In this document: one piece after another, positions 34,096 through 42,600 of the stretch
How the letters are laid out: each line of letters opens with the position of its first letter
Numbering within the stretch: the first letter of the stretch is position 1
Assembly (NCBI GenBank): GCA_025267735.1
Contig: CM046295.1
Span: 19,066,938-19,130,937 of the forward strand
Length of the DNA: 64,000 bases
From: Mactra quadrangularis
Lineage: Eukaryota; Mollusca; Bivalvia; Venerida; Mactridae
Direction of reading: 5' to 3'
The notes under the pieces: generated by a model
Databases searched by the model: none
Seen by the model: only the letters and a program-made list of their open reading frames with translations
Told to the model about the DNA's origin: nothing
Position numbers and translations under genes: made by a program

Positions 34096-34663
34096 CCCCT
34101 GGACCGGGGGGGGGGGGAGCTCCTGGGAAGAGGGGTTCCTGGACCGGGGGGCGGTCTTGGGCCGGGGGTCCTGGACCTGGGGGGGTCCTGGACCTGGGGG
34201 GGTCCTGGACCTGGGGGGCCCTGGACCTGGGGGGCCCTGGGCCGAGGGGGGGTCCTGGGCGGGGGGTCCTGAACCTGGGGGGGTCCTGGACCTGGGGAAC
34301 CCTGGACCTGGGGGGCCCTGGGCCGAGGGGGGGGCCCTGGGCCGAGGGGGGGTCCTGGGCCGGGAGTCCTGGACCTGGGGGGGTCCTGGTCCGAGGGGGG
34401 GTCCTGGGCCGGGAGTCCTGGACCTGGGGGGGTCCTGGTCCGAGGGGGGGGGTCCTGGGCCGAGGGGGGGGTCCTGGGCCGAGGGGGGTCCTGGGCCGGG
34501 GGGCGGTCTTGGGCCTGGGGTTCCTGGGCCTGGGGGGGTCCTGGGCCGAGGGGGTCCTGGGCCAGGGGGGAGTCCTGGGCCAGGGGGGGGGGTCCTGGAC
34601 CTGGGGGGTCCTGCGCCAGGGGGGGGTCCTGGACCTGGGGGGGGGGTCCTGGGCCTGGGGGGG
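34096..34663. repeat. G-rich minisatellite GGTCCTGGGCCGAGGGGG
   Basis: About 30 units of 17-19 bp built on GGTCCTGGACCTGGGGGG or GGTCCTGGGCCGAGGGGG. Nearly all G runs (4-9) lie on the + strand, giving extreme strand asymmetry and strong G-quadruplex potential. Overlapping Gly/Pro-rich open frames (224 and 205 codons) have no splice context and no non-repeat sequence, so I do not call a gene. Confidence 0.95.
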
Positions 34664-35159
34664 GTTGAGATGAATAAATCTAAATTTATGTATTAAAAAG
34701 AACAGATGTATATTTATTTAAAAAAGATAATTTATCATCAATTTGTTGATGAAAACTTTCGATTGTAATCTCTATATGTTCTAATACCATAAATACAGTT
34801 TTTGTTTTAAGGAATTGTCAGTGCTCCTACTTACAAATGTAGTTCACTTAACAGTCCTAATACCTACATGTTCTTTTGATATATAGGGTTCAGGGTTTGG
34901 TTCCTGGATGGGACGTTTATTATTTTCTTCTAACAAATATTATAAATGTTATTAATGTTTTCAGAGGTGTCAGATACAAATATTACGTATGTTACATGTC
35001 GACATGCAATGTGATACATGGCGTTTAATAGGATCAGTTAGCTATCTTCATATACAGGTAATTATAATCTAAATACACCCTGTTACGTTACACTTTATAA
35101 TGAATACCCTGTTACAATTATCTTTTTGTATGTTATACCCTAGGTACCAATTTTTATCA

Positions 35160-35335
35160 AGTAGGGCTGTTGTTAGACCAGGCTAGGCAGTTTTCAGTCA
35201 CTGACGCAAGTGTGTGCATAGTATTTGGTTAACAGCTAAAATCAGAGATTTAGCCTTTCCAGGAACAGTGAGTAGGTAGACTGACCGCCGTTTTTTGACT
35301 TAAACAATGTGATGCTACGGTGTTAACCCCCCCCC
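35160..35335 (+). mobile_element. SINE-B 3' two-thirds
   Basis: GGCAGTTTTCAGTCACTGAC, then GTTAACAGCTAAAATCAG, then GACTGACCGCCGTT and a tail of C and A runs. The tRNA head is missing. Confidence 0.75.
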
Positions 35336-35349
35336 CAAAAAAAACCAGT

Positions 35350-35705
35350 AGCGTGTTCAATTACACAAAACGTTACAGAACGTTACATAACGATACATTC
35401 GGAACTCCTCGACCATTCGATGCGAATAATCTTATCTAATGTTTGTTTGTTTGTTTGGGTTTTACGGCGCACCAACACAGAAAGGTCATATCGCGCCGAA
35501 TCTTATCTAATACACAAATATCAGATCGTTAAGGCAATGAGTGATGTTTCAAATTTTACGGAATAAAAACGAAACATCACTCAATGCCTAAACGATCGCA
35601 TACTTGTTTACTTCAACACCGGTAGTTTAAAAATAGCGTCTAAATATGTCCGAGATTATTCCCAGCGAATGACCAGGGAGTTCCGAATGTATCGTTACGG
35701 AACCA
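35350..35705. mobile_element. Foldback family G, full palindromic copy
   Basis: The left arm GATACATTCGGAACTCCTCG, AACGATACATTCGG and GTGATGTTTC are mirrored by the right arm GAAACATCACTCAATGCC, AGGGAGTTCCGAATGTATCG and TTACGGAAC. It is interrupted by a 58-bp SINE insertion at 35441-35498. The arms imply a long hairpin in single-stranded form. Confidence 0.75.
35441..35498 (-). mobile_element. 58-bp 5'-truncated SINE-B insertion with 13-bp TSD
   Basis: The insert is the reverse complement of the SINE-B 3' end: GATATGACCTTTCTGTGTTG, GCGCCGTAAAACCC and an (AAAC)n tail. It is flanked by identical AATCTTATCTAAT at 35428-35440 and 35499-35511. This is a clean retroposition footprint. Confidence 0.9.
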
Positions 35706-35950
35706 TACGAACACTTTTCTTTATCAATGTGCTACTGTTCCAAGTCGTCATTTACGTCAAAATCGTCTTTTTGGAAAATGATCGTTGGTTTTCCATTGTG
35801 TTTACATAATGTATAAAACTAGAAATGGTCTTGCAGCCCCCACAATAAGGGTCACGTTCAGCTGACCTTTGCTTTTATGATATTCATGACGCAATCAATG
35901 TGCTGAGTGACTTGTTTACGTCATCAATGTGACATAATTTGTAAAAAAAC
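35706..35950 (-). mobile_element. Element X, part 1 (interrupted copy)
   Basis: Reverse complement of 29694-29945 and collinear with 10975-11110 and 57190-57085 (GGGTCACGTTCAGCTGACC, ATATTCATGACGCAATCAAT). The element X sequence resumes after 36172, so the family F insertion splits it. Confidence 0.7.
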
Positions 35951-36172
35951 AGCCCCCGTGTTCCGTAACTACTGTTAGCTAACGTTACGGATGCGAGAGA
36001 ACTCATCAATCCGTAGACAAATCAACCCGTGCAATACTCAACTCAAAGTTGGAACAACTCAATCTGTTAGTAGGAGATTGAGTTGTCTCGGGTTGAGTTG
36101 TCTATGGGTTGAGTTGTTCCGACACTTCCGTTACGGAACGTCTTGGAACGTTTATGGTAACTGAACACGCTG
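35951..36172 (-). mobile_element. Foldback family F, copy 2, nested in element X
   Basis: Reverse-complement match to 29474-29693, ending GTAACTGAACACGCT. An uninterrupted element X is seen at 57085-57075, where the sequence runs straight from the GCAAATAACTG side into TCCTATCACAG, so this copy was inserted there. Confidence 0.75.
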
Positions 36173-36340
36173 TTGTCCTATCACAGCCTGTGTATAACGC
36201 TAACGTCAAATTATCTTACAAAACTCGACTAAAAAAATAAATACGAAATCACGATGCTATGGGTAGAGTATTGTCTAAATGAAAGCTACGCATTGATTGG
36301 TCGACATAAAGGTCATCTAGACATGACCCCCTGTGCAGTG
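36173..36340 (-). mobile_element. Element X, part 2
   Basis: TCCTATCACAGCCTGTG through ATGAAAGCTACGCATTGATT to GGTCATCTAGACATGACC completes the element X copy begun at 35706. Confidence 0.7.
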
Positions 36341-36415
36341 TCGGGAGTTCCAATGACGTCAGTTTATAGGATATCTGGTGTTTGTTTGAAAAACTGCCCC
36401 ACGGTTAGGGCTGCG

Positions 36416-36869
36416 GCGAGTATCCGAGTACTCGGATATTCGCAATCCCGACCAGAAAATCGAGTATGAATATTCGTCATGTCCAAAATCGTCGGATCGC
36501 GATCTATTTTTTGGAAAAAAATGGAAAAAAATTTTCGGGTTAATTACAACTGAAAACGAGTCGCACTTCTAATATAAACTCAAATTTTTGTTGGGACAGA
36601 ACAATGTTGAGTCAAAATTCGATTGATACACATTTAAACAAAAATGTTATGATTACTGAAATTGCCCATAAAACATCCGGTATTAGACATGTTTGGAGTA
36701 CATGTTTTTTTCTTATAGTAAAAACTCTTGTAATTTTTCACTCACTTTTTATTACATGAGTTCTGTATGCTTCTTCATTAACAAGTGATTCGTGGTTTGA
36801 TTCGTGAATCGCTACACACGAATCGTTGTTCGGATCGGATCGCCACTTGCTCAACGATCCACAGCCCTA
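36416..36869. mobile_element. hAT MITE (TAGGGCTG ends)
   Basis: The ends TAGGGCTGCGGCGAG and GATCCACAGCCCTA are inverted. The flanking 8-mers CCCACGGT and CCTACGAT agree at six of eight positions, consistent with an aged hAT duplication. The subterminal repeats GAGTATCCGAGTACTCGGAT and GTTCGGATCGGATCG can fold. No transposase. Confidence 0.7.
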
Positions 36870-37011
36870 CCTACGATGTCGTACAAAGGGAGAATAATCC
36901 TATTACTTTTGTTTTTTACCTGTCGGAGTTGTCTTTCTTTTCATAAACAAATGATCTCAAAATTTTACTTTAGCTGATAAAATAGCTTACCCATTTAGAA
37001 TGCATGAAAAC

Positions 37012-37413
37012 TAGGGGTGTAACGGTTAACCGATATACCGGTTTATATTGCAATTCGACTTTAGTTATGTTATTCTTGTACTGATTGTTTTTATCAGAGT
37101 CTGAAATTTAAATGTTTGAATAAATGTTAAAATGTGTTCGAAAACTTGAAATATTTTTCGTTAAGTGAGAGAATAATTATCTTTGAAAGTTCATTCAAAA
37201 CCTCTTTTCTCACTTATTCAAACATTTGCATAATACGTGTAGATCATTTGAAAATACAAATATCTATGTACAATGTTAATCAAATTAATACTATGCACGT
37301 GCATTAATTCATGTTATGCCCATAAAGCAATATGTATTGCAATATATTGCGATATGGGTTTCGTGTATTGCAATACGTTGAAATACGGTTTTTGCTGTAT
37401 TGTTACACCCCTA
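37012..37413 (-). mobile_element. hAT MITE (TAGGGGTGTAAC), copy 2, inverted
   Basis: Reverse complement of the family at 32420-32872, about 400 bp. The ends TAGGGGTGTAAC and GTTACACCCCTA are intact. The flanking 8-mers ATGAAAAC and ATGAAAGC match at seven of eight positions. The 72-codon open frame at 37273 lies partly in it and is spurious. Confidence 0.85.
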
Positions 37414-38917
37414 ATGAAAGCAGACATCGAAACCGAATCACAGAAACAAGGGATTAATAATTCTAAAACCAACTTCATAGAGTATATATGAAATTAATTT
37501 TAATCAATAATTATTGCGATTTTCGGCGTTATGGCCAATGAAATAAGTTTTTGCTTTTAGTATTCCTTATTCTAACTTGACATACAAATCTAAGATATTT
37601 CGATCAAGGTTTGTGAGAAGAGGGACTATGAGCACCACTGCAGCCCCTTTAAGGGTTTGCTATCAGCCTTACGATGTAATAAAAGTGTTGTGCCCTTTTT
37701 CAAACATTATCAGGGTATAGAGTCACGTGATCTTCCGACTGTAAACAAACTCGTCAAAATCTTGCAGCGGCCAAAAATAGAGACAATCTAAATAGGTCAT
37801 TTTACTATTTGTCTAAATAGACGTGCGATTGTTACAGGTCGTATTCTAGGTCATGCGTGTTTTTGTACTTTCAACAATTGACTTGCCCACTAATTAGGTG
37901 TATAAGCTAATGCATGAACAGCATTTCACTGATTTTAACGCACCATTTTTATATGTCATATTTATTTCAAATAGTGTATATGAATTTTGTAAATTTTATA
38001 TAATGATATGTTAATAAAACAAGTGTAAACTAATTAAACTATAAAATTGTAAAAATAATTCACCCCTTAATATTGGTGTGTAATGAAACTGTCTATGTTT
38101 TTATACGCAATGTTTACGTGGACGACCTGTAACTTTATAAGTTGTAGAGTGTAGATCACGTGATTTGATACCCAGAATATTGTGCATCATCACTTCATGC
38201 TCGGTTGATCACAAACCGATGTGCGCATTTTGTTAAAATCGACCAAGCATTAATTTACTTCCCTGTCTAGTACTTGGAAAAATCTTGTTTCGATTTTGAA
38301 ATTTATTTCTACGTCGGACGAACGATAGGTAAGTCACAAATGTGTTAAATTTTGTCTCAAAAATTTCTTTTTTTTGTTATTTTTTTGTTGTTGTTAAAAT
38401 GAAATTTTCAATAAACTCATTTTCGTTTTCTTAGTAGGCCTAACTGTTGTAAAATTTGTTTTGACCCAATTTTATTCATCGGAAGTCATTTTTTATATTT
38501 TAACTTTAACCAAATTTGTTTGGATTAAAATTGCATTTAAGTCATTTTAATAATGAAATCACCTTTTGACCCCGGCCTTTTTCTGGACGTTAGGGTCCAT
38601 GAAAATTACATCAAGGGCCATATGGGAAGTCCTTTATTGGCAACATGCATGATGAATAAGTCATAATTTTTTATACACTAATACGTGTATGTTTGATTGA
38701 CATGGTTTTATCATGACATTTAAAAGGGCTTGACTTTAAAGGATTTTAGGGTTCAACTATGTTAAACAAAAGGGCTCATATGAAACAGATAGTAAAATCT
38801 GATACATGTAAGTAACTGTTTGCTATTTAAAGTTTGTCAAACAATAAAATCACGTGACGAAATGTTAGCCAATTTGTAAATGTAACGAGAAGGTAAACAA
38901 AGATAAATTTAAACACG
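37414..38917. other. AT-rich DNA upstream of gene 1
   Basis: No exon seen. Part of 37830-37880 recurs near 31475-31515. Confidence 0.4.
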
Positions 38918-39313
38918 TACGAAAGACCGGCAGGGCCATTTCAACTTCATGATTTCCCGACTTCATCTTCAAGAATTCACATTTTTAACTTGTTTTCAAC
39001 ATACGGAATTCACGAATTCACGATTTCAGCTTCATGAATTCACGATTTCAGCTTCATGAAGTTGAAATCGTGAATTCATGAAGTTAAAATCGTGAATTCA
39101 TGAAAATGAAATCGTGAATTCTTGAAGTTGAATTTCTGAAGTTGACTTCGTGAAGTTGAAATCATGAATTCATTAAGTTGAAATCGTGAATTCATGAAGT
39201 AGAAATCGTGAATTTGTGAAGTTGAAATCGTGAAATTGTGAAGTTGAAATCGTGAATTCGTGAAGATGAAATCGGGAATTCGTGAAGTTGAAATGGCCCT
39301 ACCGGTCTTTCGT
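38918..39313. mobile_element. Palindromic MITE with GAATTC minisatellite
   Basis: The inverted ends ACGAAAGACCGG and CCGGTCTTTCGT extend through AGGGCCATTTCAACTTCA. They are flanked by AAACACG at 38911-38917 and 39314-39320, each preceded by T, so the duplication may be 8 bp. The interior is an array of about 21-bp units GTGAATTCATGAAGTTGAAATC, themselves near-palindromic. It ends 174 bp before the gene 1 start codon, so it may supply promoter or 5' UTR sequence. Confidence 0.8.
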
Positions 39314-39487
39314 AAACACGGGCTACTATTTACTACATCCGCGTATTTCTGGGTTTCCACTGGCACGTATTTTCAAAATGTAATATATTTTTCTGGTATT
39401 TTTTTAATTTTTCAGAATCTTTGTGAATATCACCATCATTTTCGCACTGGTACTAAAAAAAGATCGAAACAGCCGCCATTTTTAAAA

Positions 39488-39645
39488 ATGGCGGGTTTAC
39501 TAGCAAGCAAAACTGAAGTTGGGGTCGAAGAGTTCGGACGTGACATCATCGTTGCTGATGACGCCAAGGCAAAATTGATGTACTACGTAGACAGTCTATG
39601 CAGCGTTATAGATCTAACAAGCGTTCCAAACATTGGGCGTTTGAG
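39488..39645 (+). CDS. Gene 1 exon 1 (residues 1-52 and part of 53)
   Basis: It starts at ATG 39488 and ends TTGAG before GTAAGT, a near-ideal donor, in phase 2. It encodes the acidic N-terminus. Confidence 0.8.
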
Positions 39646-42600
39646 GTAAGTAATGGCAATTATGTGTTTTATACTGGATTTAAAGTCGGACTACTTGCGG
39701 ATTGTATATATTTTTTATTGGTTACAACACCTTGTCAACTCCATTTAGCATTTTTTCGAAGCTGAATAGCACACTTGACCTTCTAGAATGTGTTTTTGTA
39801 CGTCCTGGGTTAAACGCCGAGCAATTTGCGGATTGCATATACTTTTTTGTCTGAGTTTAACGCCATGTCAACTCCATTTAGCCTATTTTTAATGCCGAAT
39901 AGCTCACCTATCCCTCCAGAAGGCCGGTAACTTTCTCCATATACCTTATTCATGGTGAAAAGTTGGCAGCGCCCCTGGATTTAGAATCGTGTGTCCCGAT
40001 TGGGGTTACGGGTTTGAATCCCAGCCTTTGTTGTTAAACATGTACTATTTTATGAAAATTTGACGAAACTGACAATATAAGGTATACAGAGAAGGCGCCA
40101 GCCTTTCGGAAGATATGTGAGTACTGATTATAGACAGGGGTTCAGGAAAGCTATGTTTGGTGCACTGGTCATCGTAAAATGGCATAAAATTGTGTTGACA
40201 CGGCGTTAAACAAATTTAAAAAAAAAGAAATAAAAAAGTTAATTGGAGATGCCGGGGATCGAACCCGGGGCCTTTCACATGCAAAGCGAACGCTCTACCA
40301 CTGAGCCACCCGCTTATGATGTCTAATTTTCCTTAAGAGTGTTTGTTTTTAAATCTTATTTTTACTTATCTGTAGTCCTACAATCCGCAAATAGTCCGAC
40401 ACCGACAACTCTTGCTAAATATTTTCTTTCTTTTATGTTGTATGGTAAAATGCGGTTTTTATTCGATATAAAAATACGATGAAAATATGAATTTTATTAA
40501 TATTTTATACTTTAATATATTCATAGTGAAATGAAGTCACCTTAGAAGATAAATGACGACATTTTGGAGAAAAAATGACGTCACGTTATAATACATTGTA
40601 ATTTGATAATTTCAGAAAATATTACCGATATAATGCACTCACTGACCAGGAGAAAATGGAACTATATGTTGTCTGCGATACATTGTCACCTGCGGTGTTA
40701 AACAATAAAGTGATATTCCAGGTATAGTATATGGTGGCATATTTCTGCCAAAAGCTGCCCGGCTAGCTCAGTTAGTAGCACGCAAGTATACTGATCGAGG
40801 GGTCGTGGGTTCGATTTCCGGGCGGGGCATTCTTTCGTGGAGCTTGGTCATGAAATTATTTCCAAGGCCATTCTCGCCCCTACCAATGATTTTCAATTAT
40901 TTAAGGCAGTTGTCAGTCACTGACGAAAGTATGCGCTTAGTAGTTGGTTAACAGCTAAATCCAGAGATTTAGCCTTTCCAGGAGGAGTGAGTGGGTTGAC
41001 TGACCGCCGTTATATGACCTTTACAATGTGTTGCTACGGCGTTAAACCCAACAAAAACAAAAACGATATTTCTGCCAACAGAATGATAATAACAAAATTA
41101 ACTTAATAGGTTAGCTAGTTACGGTAACTAGTTATTCTCTTTACTAACTAGTTAATCGAGAAGTTAACTAGTAACGATAACTAGTAACGTTAACTAGTTA
41201 ACGGCTTAACTTAATTAACATAAGAGAGTAACTAGTTATGGTAACTAGTTAACCACTTAAATAACGTGTTAGTTATGTGGTTATCTGTTCGCAGAAATAT
41301 GCCACCATAATAGTTAGATTTTGTTTCATTTTAACCTAGGTCGTACTGTAGTTGGTAGCGCACCGGGATTTCTACTCTAGCGTCTCGAAGGGGTTACATG
41401 TTTCGAATCCCACCAGGGGAGGTTATACCCTTTCTATGAAAATATGACAATTATGTCAAAATTCATCCATAAATAAGAAATATAGAGAAGTATTCGGCCT
41501 TGTGGAAGGGTAGGTGAGTACTGGTTATTGACAAGGGTTCCAGGAAAGCTAGGTTTAGGTGCGCTGGACGCCGTAAAATAACTAAAACGTGTTGACACGG
41601 CGTTAAACCCAATACAAGTGGTTTTATTTGTAAAGAAAGACAACTCTTATTTGATTTAGTAAATGTAAATATCCCATTGTATTACTTCCGTTTGTTGTAT
41701 TCGTAATTATAATTCCTTGTTTATGAAGATTGCCATTGCTAGTGTGATTTTAAAAAAAATACTTGAGAAATTAAAAAAATCTTTTGAAGTTTGATACTTG
41801 TATAGCATTTTTTATAATGGTACATGCAGAAAGTATTATTTTAAAACAGTGCCATTTCAAATTTCAAACGCTACAATTTATTATAACTATCCAAATTTGT
41901 AAATACATGTACATACATCAATTAATTAAAATTGTATACACTTATTCAAAAAGACAAATACCTTTTCCCCTTTAAAGTATCGTGTGAGTTTTGGCGGATT
42001 AATTCGGCTTATCTTTGAACTGAATTGAGTGTCGATTTTTAGTTTTCTGGTTACCTCCCTTTGGTCCTTCTAAAATCAACTGAAAAAGAGATAATATACC
42101 CTCATTTTTTCGAACTAAATTTGCACGTTCGGAACGCTTCTGGTTTCTGTGCTTACAACTCCTTGCATTGTGGGATAGTAGGCATATGACTAAAACACGC
42201 AATGAATAATTTTGGGCGAAATAAACAGAAAATGGCGAAGTGGAGATCAAATCGTTCAAATATAAAGACCAACTTACTACATCGCTAGATTGTATTCTTT
42301 GCTATCAATAGGCCGTGCCTATAACTATGTTATCGTCGTAGAATTGAAAAAAACACATCCCGTTTTACACGTGTAAACGCTATTTCCGGCAGTGCCGTCA
42401 GCGCTTTGATTTATCTTTTCAGGACGACAGATTATGTGGTTACGACGAAAATAAATTTCTAAAGTTAAATGTTGCCAGGCATGATCTACTGATATCTGAG
42501 TCCATCGTTGTTGGTAAGAAATTTAAAGTGTAGGGGGGCTTATGGGGAAAAGGCATATATTTCTACCCCCATTTCCCAATTTTAGCCAAGTTGCTGGTAC

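Noticed and set aside
34022..34696. 224- and 205-codon Gly/Pro-rich open frames resembling collagen-like protein
   Set aside because: They are pure translations of the G-rich 17-19-bp array, open in two overlapping frames, without Gly-X-Y regularity, signal peptide or splice sites.
39260..39487. Start of gene 1 at the in-frame ATG 39260
   Set aside because: That ATG and most of the extension lie in or beside the MITE minisatellite. The ATG at 39488 has a better start context. RNA 5' ends would decide.
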